Below are positions 37,413-48,179 of a stretch of DNA of 64,000 nt, piece by piece. The DNA is from Castanopsis chinensis (Eukaryota; Streptophyta; Magnoliopsida; Fagales; Fagaceae), in the NCBI GenBank assembly GCA_032878915.1, contig JAVQMG010000129.1, forward strand, positions 1,248,001 to 1,312,000, given 5' to 3'. Each line of letters opens with the position of its first letter. The first letter of the stretch is position 1. The notes under the pieces were generated by a model. It searched no databases. It saw only the letters and a list, made by a program, of their open reading frames with translations, and was not told where the DNA came from. Both the position numbers and the translations under genes were made by a program.

Positions 37413-38665
37413 ACCACGAACTAAGACGGCTAGGTTTCTGGCTTTTCTTTAAGATTCAGGTGGTCTGTGGTTGGTGGGTTTCGTTCCTCACAATTGCTAG
37501 GTTTTCTTTAAGATGAAGAGCTTCAAATGGGTATCGTTGTTCTTTAGATAAAAAGGGAAAAAGTAAAGATAAGACAAGAGAGAAAGGAGTAAAAAATTCA
37601 TGAATAAATGTTGGTTTGCTGATGGGAGAAGGAGAAAGGAGAACCCAGAAAGAAGAAAGGGAAAGAGAAAGAGAATGCTAGTGGAGAAAGGTGAAAGAAG
37701 AAGGAGAGAAAGAGAGAGTCGTTAGGGCTGACTTGATGTAGACATGACCTGACGCGGGTCCCATAAAGATGCGTGTATTTACAATAATGCCACTATTACT
37801 CGTTTTCCATAACTTGAAAACATCAAAATGATGTTTTCAAATTCCATAACTCAAACTCTGTTTTTTTGAGAATTGAGTATGGAAATTAAGTTAGGAAACT
37901 AATCCAAACAAACCACCTTGCTGTGGGACCCATAAAATTTGGAAACTGAGTATTGGGTGATGAAAACACTAAAACCAAACAACCCCTTATCTTTCCAATT
38001 CTAGCAGACTAGAAGCAAAAACCCCAAATCAAAAAACCAAGCATTACATGATGAATAAGACAGAGATAAATCACCTGTAAATCAGCAAGCAAGCTTTGAA
38101 ACTCTTTGGTTACCCAAACAGAGAAGAGAGGTTGAGATGGGTCAGCGTGGGTAAGCTTGGGACTTGGGGCTTCGAGCTTAGGTTGGCGGCGAGGGTGAGA
38201 TGGGTTAGCATGGGTCAAGGCGTAGGGCAAGGGAGTTGGGTTGGTGAGGAGTGGAGGAAGAAAGAAAAATAAAATGCAATGGAGCGTGGGTCGACAGTGG
38301 AGTGTGGGTCGGAGACAATGGGTTTGTAGCGACTGGGCTCATGCAGATCGGCGTGGAGGAAGTGAGAAGCAGATGGAGAGGGAGTGAGGAGAGAGACACG
38401 GAGAAACAAATGAAACGTAGGAACGCTACGGTCCAAAGAAAAGTCCTCTCTGATTTCGAAAGAGTCATTTGATCAAAGGATTTCTCATGTGACAAGCACT
38501 GATCGACATCTGCAAGGCGCTGCTTCAATCATCCAGATTTTCCCGAACCACACGTAGGCTACATCTAGCTATCAAAAGAGAAGCTCTTAGTCCTTAGTAT
38601 ACTATTATTACACTACCAGCACAGGAAGGAAAATAAGAATAAAAATTAGTAAAATAATCAAAAGC
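37413..38665. other. Unassigned insertion DNA with GA-rich tract
   Basis: GA-rich stretch at 37545-37725, then AAAACCAAACAACCCCTTA (37971-37989), which looks like the terminus of a TTTGGTT-type MITE whose other end was not found. A GC-richer stretch at 38100-38450 gives overlapping open frames on both strands with no recognisable domain. No gene is called. Confidence 0.35.
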
Positions 38666-38851
38666 AGTGTGAATGCACAATAAATTTTTTTTATTTACCT
38701 TTTAGCTACAGTGCACAGCCAAAAGTAGTTGTGCATTGTAGTTGTGGAGCCAAAAAATATAGTTTTGACTCCACCATTGTAGGACACATTTTGGTATTTG
38801 GTAGTGCTAAAAATAGCAATATAGCTACTTAGCACCACCAATGTGGATGCT
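38666..38851. mobile_element. Truncated MITE with GAGCATCCACATTGG end
   Basis: Its right end, ACCAATGTGGATGCTC (38836-38851), matches the terminal repeat of the element at 61533-61861. The left terminus is missing. It abuts the CM-B exon 1 remnant. Confidence 0.5.
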
Positions 38852-38995
38852 CTTAACAACAAAGTGAACCAAAGAGCCAAAAAGGTTGAAATGGAAACGT
38901 AAGATTCATTGTAAGTAGGAGAATTGGTCGGGACGCGAGCACGCTCTATGAGACTAGAAATGATGGTGTCTTCTTGTCTTATTAAGACTGTCACA
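38852..38995 (-). pseudogene. Chorismate mutase exon 1 fragment (CM-B)
   Basis: Minus-strand translation LIRQEDTIISSLIERARVPT, then NSPTYNESYVS, corresponds to codons ~16-45 of CM-A exon 1. It is followed by a frameshifted continuation to about LLR. The start region is separated by 0.66 kb of inserted DNA and resumes at ~39653. Confidence 0.8.
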
Positions 38996-39652
38996 ATAGC
39001 AAGGGAGGCTTGATGCATTTGAGGGTTAAGGTGAAAACTGATTATCTTATTTTAGATGCAAAATTATTATTGATTAACATGAACCATATATAATTTTTTC
39101 TTTTCTTAGAAAGCTTATAGACATAAAAAATTTGACAAACTTTTCGCTATTGTTGATGTGTCAGATTGATAGTAGTAAGTAAAAGAGTGATGTTAATAGT
39201 GGACCTAGATGAAAAGTAGTAAAAGTTTGCTAATTCAACTATTTTTGAAAAATGTTGTGATTTTTTTTTTGTGTATTGCTCGATATATGTATTTTTTTTT
39301 TGAGAAGTGTAACATTTAAAATATTCTTCGCAACAAATGCTAGGTATTAAGTTGCTTATTGTTTTCTATTTGAACCCACCACTATAATTATTTTGTTGCT
39401 ATCAATAACAGGCTATAACAACTTGCTACTTGGTATTTGATGTAAAGGTGTTGTAAAAAATGTGGAGAACATTGAATTTCTCTCTTTTTTTGTATGTTTT
39501 TCATTTGATAAAAAAAAAAAATAAATAAAATATTATTTTATTTATTGGTTAAAATTTGGGGGCCTCTTTTTTACTTGGGCCCTTAGGCAACCGCATCAAT
39601 TACATCTACCATTCAGCCAGCAGTGCTCAACTATTCAAGAGTTAGACCATTT
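38996..39652. other. Insertion inside CM-B exon 1, includes MITE copy c
   Basis: Not present in CM-A at the corresponding place. Contains an inverted-repeat MITE (about 39308-39470) of the ~170 bp family and AT-rich filler; no ORF. Confidence 0.5.
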
Positions 39653-39765
39653 GGCATGCTATTTCTATCATTATGTGATACCACAAAAAAAAAAAAAAAA
39701 ACAATAAGTAATAATAGGATGGACATGTTTATATGTTAGCAACAAGGAAAGGAATGAAATAAGGC
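39653..39765 (-). pseudogene. CM-B start-codon region and 5' flank remnant
   Basis: GCATGCTATTTCTA.CATTATG and the following A run, then AA.AAGTAAT..TA and GGACATGTT, match 24427-24555 immediately upstream of the CM-A ATG. This is the 5' end of the shattered CM-B copy. Confidence 0.65.
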
Positions 39766-39936
39766 CAAGATTATTATTGGTATTTGGGGCTATATTGTAA
39801 TTTGTAATTTTGTAATTGTAATGTTTAAAAAAATAGGGAACTTTTTTTTTTGGAGAAGAAAGAAAAAAAAGAGGGCATTCTTTAGTTACCATATATAGAG
39901 GTCAAATAAATTAATTAGTTAAGATTTTGCTATATA

Positions 39937-40135
39937 GGGTCCATTTAGAAACAACTTATTTAGATAAAATTGAAAACCTTTTGTTAAAAGTATTGTAAAT
40001 AAAGGTAAAAGTTAGCTAAAATAATACAGAAGGACACATAAATAGTATCAAAAAGTGTAATGAGACCCATGAATAGTAGCAAAACTAAGCTGAATAGTAA
40101 ATAAACTGAGTAAAACTCTAATGCCAAATGCACAC
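39937..40135. mobile_element. Possible Tourist-like MITE
   Basis: Ends GGGTCCATTTAG and (complement) GTGTGCATTTGG. Contains GACCCATGAATAGTAGCAAAA-type words seen in the MITE at 40444-40644 in the reverse sense. Target duplication unclear. Confidence 0.35.
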
Positions 40136-40443
40136 ATTATGTTGGGAAAAATTATAAATTTTAGCAAACACAACGGAAGCAAAACTATACAATAACATAA
40201 AGATTTATGTGTACCCCTTCTTTTTGAAAGGAAAACTCACGGAACAAACTCCAAATAATTTCACCATATTAAATAAAGATTATAACACTTAGAAATACAA
40301 CTTGAATAAAGAAAAACTCTCTTTTTTCTTTTCACTCACTACTCTCTTTCTCACTATTTATCTCTCACAATTTTCTCTTACTCTGTGTTTTTCTCTTCTT
40401 TTTTGCTTGCTCTCACTCACGCAGTTCTTCAAGATTGCATTTA

Positions 40444-40644
40444 GGGTATGTTTGACAAAAATTATTTTTGCCAACTTATTTTACTATTTAGCTAATTTTT
40501 GCAACTATTCATGAATCTCATTGTACATTTTGATACTATTTATGGGTCTCCTGATACTATTTCAACTAACTTTTACCTTTATCTATAGTACTTTCAGCAA
40601 AAAAATTTCAGTTTCAGCAAAATAAACATATTCCAAACAGACCT
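40444..40644. mobile_element. Tourist-like MITE, 201 bp
   Basis: Flanked by TTA (40441-40443 and 40645-40647). Ends GGGTATGTTTG and (complement) AGGTCTGTTTG. The interior (ACTATTCATGAATCTCATTG, TTTCAGCAAAA) is related to the MITEs at 31290 and 43438. Confidence 0.7.
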
Positions 40645-40710
40645 TTAATCCCTCACTTTCTCTAGGACCTCACTCTTCACTCTTCTGTCTGCTTCACCAA
40701 ATGGCCAAAT

Positions 40711-41388
40711 TGTTGGGAGCTGCACGGCACCTAATAGAAGTCTATCCAAAGTAAAATTTGTGCCGAAGATAATGAGCTTGCCATGCAAGCATTGATGGAA
40801 TTCTATTTCAATTAGAAATAGGTGAACGTGGTTGACAAGTCCTAGAATCCTACTCCAAATGTAAGTAGGAGTTGTATTTAAAAATTAATACTTGTAAGAA
40901 TCCTAACTTAAGTCATGTTAGGAATTCATATTATGCTAGGAAAAGAAGTCTAAGGCAGCTAAAGCTTTTTTGTGTATAAAAAGCATGCGTGTGTGCTGCA
41001 TATTGAAGCAAAAGCAAAGAAAGAGAAAGCCGTACAAAGAAAAGAGAGCAGCAAAGAGGGAGCCGCTTAAAGAAAAAGAAGACATCCAAGAGAGAGAGCT
41101 GTATGTGGAGAAGAAAATAGAAAGGAGAGTGTAAAGTGTTGTCGCATTTGAGGGAGATAATTTGTGTGTGTGAAAGCAAAGAAAAACAAGAGAGATTTTT
41201 TTTTAATTGTGAGACATACACAAAAATTATTATAATTAATTTGATAATAGTAAAATTATTCAGAGTTTGTTATATACGTAGTTTTTCCCTTCAAGAAGAA
41301 AATGTTTCCCACGTAGATATTTGTGTCTTGTGTGTGGTTGTTATTTTGAATTGTTAATATTGTTGATAATATTATCTTGAACCCAACA
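40711..41388. mobile_element. Solo LTR, 678 bp
   Basis: Begins TGTTGGGAGC and ends GAACCCAACA (inverted TGTTGGG/CCCAACA). It is flanked by a perfect 5 bp target duplication, CAAAT, at 40706-40710 and 41389-41393. A TATAAA sequence is at 40975. There is no internal domain, so it is an LTR left by recombination between the two LTRs of a retrotransposon. Confidence 0.8.
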
Positions 41389-41697
41389 CAAATTCCCTTC
41401 CTCTTATTTCTTCATCTTTTTCTTCTTTTCTTCGTTTCACACTCTTAATTTGAATTTTTGGTTTCGGTGGGATTTTGGTAGGCAGTAGGCAACGGTGGCG
41501 TGGTGAGAGATAATTTGTTTATTATTTTATTGTATAATTTATATTATTTTAATGTGTTGTATTGTAAAATAAAAATTAAGATGTTGAAAGTATTGTAAAA
41601 TAAAATAGTATAATAGATAAAGTAGTTTTTGAGATGGGAGAGAGTGTTTGATAGAATAATTTGAGTAATATTATTTGAATGTTTTTAATACAGAAGT

Positions 41698-41868
41698 GCT
41701 ACGTTCACAATATTTTTACAACAAATCTTAGGTGGTTAGTTGTTATATATTTAAATTTAAACCTAACACTAAAGATTATTTTTTTACCCTAATAATAACT
41801 ACCAGTAACAATTTATCACTTAAAATTTATTGTAAAAATATTATGAACATATTATTTCTCTTTTTAAT
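41698..41868. mobile_element. MITE copy d of the ~170 bp family
   Basis: Ends TTCACAATATTTTTACAACA and its near complement at ~41840-41865. Palindromic, no ORF. Confidence 0.65.
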
Positions 41869-41869
41869 A

Positions 41870-42135
41870 TATACGTGAAAGAAAAAGTGTCCAAGTCTTA
41901 TTGAAATACGGGCTGTTACAATAGTTGCAAAATGTGAGGTGTGAATGCTCTAATGCATCAGCACCTTTCTTTTCTTTATCTGTTCTTCTCCCCTGCGTGT
42001 CGGACAAGCTTAACATCACATCTTCATTCACGTGGCTTGTCTTTTGTACATAATTACAGAGAAAAAGGTATCACTTCAATTCTTCTTTTTAGAAAACTTA
42101 TCCAGCAAGCTCAATCAACTTTCCTGCTTCTTCAT

Positions 42136-42177
<42 letters not shown>

Positions 42178-43000
42178 TTGCTGGCTTCTTGGTAATTTTT
42201 CTAACAAGCTCGTGTGATCAATGAGCTAGGCAAATGAGTGGGCTGGACCCACGTGGTGCAAGGCAAAATTATGAATGAAATGGAGGGAAAATTCTATGTA
42301 CCTTCGAGGAAATTCTTCGGGAAATTCTTAGCCAACAAAGGATAAGAAATCACAAATGAGAAAAATGAAATTAAATCATAGGATTTGTAATTTATGGTAT
42401 AAATATTTTCACACTTTTCAAATATTTTTGTAATTGAAAAATATATAACAATTTTAGATAATTATAAATGAAAACTGAAAGAAGAGTCTTTGATCACAAC
42501 CTAATTACGATTTACGAAATTTTGTGGGTGGTTTTTATCTTTCTCGTTGACCTTTATCACTACAAATTTCCTCTATCTTTTCTTAAAAAAAAAAAAAAAA
42601 TGCTCTTATCTTTTTTGGAAATTACCTGTAAAGGGGATTGAGATTGACATCCCCGTTGCAGGGTGGAATTTTCTCACAAGTATTAAAGCTTGTAACTTGT
42701 AAGAGCGGAACATCTCCTGTTTAATAAATTACAAAATTAGTATAAGAACACACCAAGTCAAGTTACGAGGATCCTCTAATCCTCAATGCTAAATTTCCAA
42801 ATCGATTCTAATTCGAACATATTAATTTCGTGAAGATACTTAGATCTCACTCTTTTGTTATTTTCCAAATCAAACGCATAGATTTCAGGTTCTGGCTTCT
42901 GATTCTGTCAATTGACCATCAGAACTTGGGGATCGAATCTTTCTCCGGTGCGGGGACTCCGGTTCTTTCTCCGCTTATTGCGCCACCGTCACACTTTCCG
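41870..43000 (+). promoter_or_regulatory. Upstream region of the TNL gene
   Basis: Non-coding. A ~35-base A run lies at 42140-42174. The frame is open from 42830 into the TIR exon, but the first ATG in frame is at 43001, so 42830-43000 is taken as leader. No clear TATA box was assigned. Confidence 0.35.
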
Positions 43001-43459
43001 ATGGCTTTGCATTACCAACTAAGAGGCTACAGTCGTTTGGTACATGATGTCTTCTTGAGCTTCAGAGGTGAAGATACCCGCTCTAGTTTTACAGACCATT
43101 TATATCAGGCTTTGAACCGAAAGGGTATTGTAACCTTCATGGATGAAAAGCTTTCTAGAGGAAAAGAAATTTCATCTGAACTTCTTACAGCCATTGAGTC
43201 GTCGAAGGCATCACTTGTCTTGCTCTCTGAAAACTATGCATCGTCCCCTTGGTGCTTGGATGAACTTGTCCATATTCTCGAGTGTAAAAAGAAATATGGC
43301 CAGTCGGTTATACCTGTGTTTTACAAAGTGGATCCATCAGAGGTACGTAAACAAACGGGGAAGTATGGGTTAGCACTGGCTGAATACGAAAGAGATAACA
43401 TAGGCAAGGTTCAGAAGTGGAGGGAAGCTCTAACTGAGGGGGGGTTTGGATACGGCTGA
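43001..43459 (+). CDS. TIR domain exon of a TNL resistance gene, truncated by a MITE
   Basis: From ATG 43001 the frame encodes a TIR domain: HDVFLSFRGEDTR (aa 15-27), the ENYASSPWCLDEL block with the putative catalytic Glu at aa 88, and IPVFYKVDPSEVR. TIR domains of plant receptors hydrolyse NAD+ to immune signals. After aa 145 a 370 bp MITE follows, and translation runs GGFGYG to a TGA, giving a 152-residue TIR-only product. Removing 43438-43807 plus one TGA copy restores LTEVSNLSGFAYKDG and a GT donor at 43847. That is phase-compatible with the NB-ARC exon at 51289 (473 nt, GG|C), so the ancestral exon 1 was 43001-43437 plus 43811-43846. Confidence 0.8.
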   Translation: MALHYQLRGYSRLVHDVFLSFRGEDTRSSFTDHLYQALNRKGIVTFMDEKLSRGKEISSELLTAIESSKASLVLLSENYASSPWCLDELVHILECKKKYGQSVIPVFYKVDPSEVRKQTGKYGLALAEYERDNIGKVQKWREALTEGGFGYG

Positions 43460-43807
43460 ACGCGTTTAGCGTTTAGCGTTTCCAAGTTTTCCTTTTTTTT
43501 TTTTTTTTTTTTTTTTCCTGCTGCTGCTGCTGCTGCTGCACGCCACACGGGAGACAAATTTTACTGTTCACGATACTGTTCATGAACAGTACCGTGAACA
43601 GTAGCGTATTTTGCTGACTTTTCAAATTTTTTGTCACATCTGTGGGTCCTGTTTACTGTTCATGGGACCCACAAACTTCACTTTTTAACCAATTTTTAAT
43701 TAAAAATGGGACCCGCAGTACTATTCACACATTTAAAATTATTTTGCTACAGTGTTTTCAGTTTTCAGTTTTCAATTTTCAGCAAAACGCTCTATCCAAA
43801 CGGACCC
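43438..43807. mobile_element. Tourist-like MITE inserted in the TIR exon
   Basis: 370 bp, flanked by TGA at 43435-43437 and 43808-43810. Ends GGGGGGGTTTGGATA and (complement) GGGTCCGTTTGGATA. Contains a T run, a (CTG)n run (43518-43540) and a palindrome of CTGTTCATGAACAGTA type. Same family as 31290-31554. Confidence 0.85.
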
Positions 43808-44814
43808 TGAAGTTTCTAATTTGTCTGGATTTGCTTACAAAGATGGGTATGTATTTAATGATTACTAGTGCTTTTATGAGTTTTTTTTTTTTTTTTTTTT
43901 AATCTATTTATTTTTTGTTCTTTATTTATTTTTATCTGATAATTAGATTAATTCATTAAAACTGAAGTACATACAGATTCTTGGGCAGAAGGGAGCCTAA
44001 GAAACTAACCACAAATTGTTCAAATGAGAAAGCTATACAATAAGACCAGCCCGGACTATAATAGCAAAACGCAAGCCAAGCAGATATTTTCTTACCAGGC
44101 CAAATATAAAATCCTACTACCTGAGTATGTCTACATTTCAGCTGCAGGTGATCTTTTCCGTAAGGGCTTTACAATTTGATAATTTGGGTCCACCGAAAAT
44201 GAGGGGCACACCCAAATATATAACTGGTAGGGATCCTTCCTTAAATTGCAATTTGGAAAGGATCCGTTGCTTGAGAGTTAAAGAGAGTTCAACACAAAAT
44301 ACCTCACTTTTATGCACATTCACAATGAGGCCAGATAGCCCTATAAAATCTTCAACCACTCCTTTGATGAAGTGAACAGAATGAACGATTAGGATATCTG
44401 AAGGTATTGAAATCCTGCACTCTAGAATGCCTAAGATTGCTGAATTTCCTTGCCTAAGGCATTTCTTCCCTATAAAGTATCATACTAGGCTTTCATTTAA
44501 AGCAATAAAAAATTTAGGAGTAGTGATACACTCCTTAATCCAAGCAATGTATTTGCTAGGGCAACCAGCAGCCTGAAGACACATCAAAAGAAAGTACCAA
44601 TCAACATAGTTGTAGCTCTTTTTGAGGTCTACTTTAATAATGCATCAAGCTGGACCCTTGCTACTGTGATGGTTTTTCACCAATTCCTGAGACAGTAAGA
44701 TGTTCTCAGCAATATTCCTCCCGTCGGAATGCTGTGTTGTTGGAGCTAATTACGTCTTTCAATCAATCTTTAATCCGGTTAGCTAGAATCTTCATGATGC
44801 ACTTCTAAATGATA

Positions 44815-45385
44815 TTTTTTTTTATAAGTAATAAAAATATATTAAAAGAAGAGGGGTGTCACCTGAGTATACGAGAAGTATACATCAATTACAAAAACAA
44901 ATCAAGTGCATAAAGTACAAAAGTTCATGAAACCATGGACTGAAGAAAAGGAACGAAAGCCAAACACTGTAACCCAATCTAGAAGAGTCTTAAGGAGGAA
45001 GAGTTTAAGATCAAAATGCCGGTTATTCGTCTCCCTCCAAATGCTCCACATCAAACAATGGGGCACAGCCATCCAAATAGCAGAATTCCGATGCCTCCCA
45101 AACTTTCCTTGTCAACAAGCCAACAACTCCACCACTGTTTTCGGCATAACCCAATGAATGCCAAATAGAGTAAACACCATTGACCATAAATCAAAAGCAA
45201 TAGAGCAATGGATGAGGAGGTGGTCAACTAATTCTCCATTTCTTTTACACATACAACACCAATTTAAAATCAAAATCTGCCGCTTCCTAAGATTATCAAT
45301 AGTCAAATCCGCTACGTTAGAGGAACTATTCACTTTAGGGACCAAAGTCAGGATTGTAGAATTTACCATCTTCAAGAAACTTGAT
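44815..45385 (-). mobile_element. Second, 5'-truncated LINE nested in the RT of the first
   Basis: The minus strand contains a zf-RVT block (LNWCCMCKRNGELVDHLLIH, LFGIHWVMPKTVVELL) and an A-rich 3' end (TATTTTTATTACTTATAAAA on the minus strand, near 44815). It interrupts the RT of the larger LINE, because zf-RVT would otherwise precede RT motifs. Confidence 0.65.
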
Positions 45386-47506
45386 GTGGTGAAAAATGAT
45401 TGCTTTTACCTCTCATCTTCTTTAACAACGAGACCAGGTTTTTTTTTTTTGGTTGAAAAAATGAGAGGTGAATCCATAAAGGCTAGGTGCTTTATCATCC
45501 CCAATAGAGAACATTGATTCCTGGATCTCAATAGCTATCGCATTCCTCTGTAAAGCCTCCTTTGAAGAATCTGATCTTCTTTGTGAAGAGTAGAGAAACT
45601 TTTTCATCAATGATATCCTTCCTACACTCATTAAAGAACCCAAAAGAATCTCGTAGAAATCAATACAAACTTTTCTTAATAGCATATGATCTTCCACCGT
45701 ATTTCCATTTTTATCATGGAGACATCGATTTCCTAGTTTGCCTTAGCTTTACTTGATTATGGAAAAAAAGATGCATTGTGGTCATCAAAATTTAGCAACT
45801 TGTTTCAAGCCTTTTGCTTAAAGAAGGCTTCTTCAGGATTCCTAATGCAGATATATTGGTGTAGCAACTCATTTGCTCTCAATACGAGGCTGGCATTCCC
45901 ATATTGCATCAGTACACTTCCTTGGACACATTCAAGTTTGATTGTAGTAGCTTTCACCCTTTATGGGATTTCTCCATAAATGTCTTTGTTCATTCTTTTC
46001 AACAATGACTTGGTTGCTTTTCTTTTCTGGTAGAGGACAAAACGTAGAAGAACCCACACATCCACATCCAAAGCTTCAGCACTCCAGCGCATAAATTCTT
46101 CATGTCCAGTCCATTAGTTAAAATTTTTGAATGGTGTTGGACCATTTTTTTTCCTAGTTTTATTGAGACTAGGGCTTGAGAATGCTTAGAAACACCAGGG
46201 GTTAAGAACTCAACTAAAGAATGCTTGTGACATGCCAACCAGTTCATGTTCACTAGTGCTCTATCCAACTTTTTAGCTATGAAATTCCCCACTAGAGTTC
46301 TATCTAGTATTTTTAGCTATGAAATTCCCCTGCTCTGACTTGTTACTCCATCTATAATAACATCCAATAAAAGGATGGTCTACCACCTCAAGATTTTGGA
46401 CACATTTCAGAAATCCCTGCTCATATAAGGAAAGAAGCCCTCCCCCAAGTTCTCTCTAGAACTTTTTACAACATTAAATTCTCCAACAATTAGCCATGGT
46501 AGAGAGCTAACCTAGTCACGAAAAGATTCTAGGTTTGCCAATGACTTTCTTCTTTCATTGCCATCATTCATGGCATACACAAAAGAGCATAAACTGCAAC
46601 TGCTATCCTGGTAGATCCTGATTTGACAATGTGTCACCTAGTCGGACTGAGAGAGAAGATCCACATTAATTTATTAGAATCCCAGAATGCCCACACTCTC
46701 CCTAAATCATGTGAAGATAGTTGTCTACTTGCCCCTAGTTAGGAAACAAATTATCCTTGATTGCCATAGTGTTATCTCTTTTCACTCTAGTTTCCATGAG
46801 CCACACTAAATATATATTCAATCTTTTCACTATAGCTTTCACCCTCCTTTTGTTGTAGGGGTTGTTTAATGTTCCAAACTAACAGCTTCATAGGGGTATG
46901 CTAGAAGGAAGATAGGAATATCCAGGTTGGTAAGATGACTCTCCAATTGCTCCCAGTGATTTCCCCCTTTTGTTTTCAATTCCATACAAGTACTGCTCTT
47001 ATTTTAAGTTCGAGAAACTTTGTTGATGAGAGGTCAGATACTTGTCCTCAACAATTTCCTCTTCCTCATGATCGCTCACTATTGCCTCTGCACCAGCATC
47101 CATTCTTAGAGCAGCAAACCACTGTACACTTATTCTTTTCTTTGTCCACCAAAGGTTCCATTTCCTCATTTTATGAGCAGAGTCTTCCCTTGCCCAGAGC
47201 TTTAATTGGCAACCTCAATCACTTGCCTTTTATCTTCCTGCTTATTCTGTTCTTTCTTAGTCTGTTAACTCTTTGGAACCCAGACTTTCCTTTTCTCTGT
47301 TCTTCTGGCCTTGCATTGTGAACAAAAGATTTACACTTAGTGAACCTCATAGGAATCCATGGATATTCTATTTTGATGTGTAGAGAATTACCATTGCATT
47401 GTTCACCTCAACCTCACTAGGAAACTGATTCAATATCCACTTCAACATACGCTTGCAAACCCTAGCCGATTATTTGTTTCTGTGACATTGTCTACATATA
47501 GGGGCC

Positions 47507-48179
47507 TGTTGGATTACACATGTGAGTGAAGTCTCACATTGAATAAAGATGAGAAAAAACATAATTGAGCACATACCCATTGAGCTTAGGTCTTTTGGGT
47601 TAAAGTGTCTCTATATGTTATATTAATTACTCAAGGAAGCTCTCCAAGGTGTTTATCTCCCCAACAAGTGGTATCAGAGCACAAGGTTGTGTGCAGCGAA
47701 GGTGGTTTGGTGTTCATGGTCCCTACCCAGCGAGGACAGAAAAAGCCTAAACGGCCCACACACAAAGATCCTGGAGGGGAAAAAAAAAAAAAGGCCCAAC
47801 AAAGGAATATTGCTAATGGTGCTAATAATGGTGTGGCGCGGTGTTCTCATGGATGTGCGTACGGGATTGACACGTGGTTTCCATGGATGGCGTATGAGAG
47901 GTCCATGAATGATGCGTTGATGAAGTGAAAAGCCCGCAAGAGGGAGTGAGTAGGACTTGTTCCTAGCACACAGAGAGGTAGAGATTCATACGTGAGGGAG
48001 AGATTGTTGGGTTACATATGTGAGTGAAGTCTCACGTTGAATAAAAATGAGAAGAATGGGTGGTTAATATAACATAATTGAGCACATACTTATTGGGTTT
48101 AGGCCTTTTAGGTTAAAGTGTGTCTATATATTATATTAATTACTCAAAGAAGCCCCTTAAGGTGTTTATCTCTCCAACA
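47507..48179 (+). mobile_element. TRIM retrotransposon, complete, 673 bp
   Basis: LTRs at 47507-47666 (160 bp) and 48005-48179 (175 bp), both TGTTGG...CCAACA and clearly alike. Primer binding site TGGTATCAGAGC (initiator tRNA-Met) is at 47669-47680, two bases after the 5' LTR, and a purine-rich GTGAGGGAGAGA tract precedes the 3' LTR. Perfect 5 bp target duplication GGGCC at 47502-47506 and 48180-48184. The internal part is only ~340 bp with no gag or pol. Inserted into ORF1 of the antisense LINE. Confidence 0.9.

Noticed and set aside
38009..38528. Overlapping frames on both strands in a GC-richer patch
   Set aside because: No recognisable domain on either strand, and the patch sits inside inserted repeat DNA.
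42830..43000. 57-residue N-terminal extension of the TIR exon
   Set aside because: It would start with GTG, has no signal or family similarity, and the standard ATG at 43001 gives the usual TIR N-terminus.
47605..47928. 107-codon frame inside the TRIM
   Set aside because: It starts in the LTR and spans the primer binding site; TRIM elements encode no protein.
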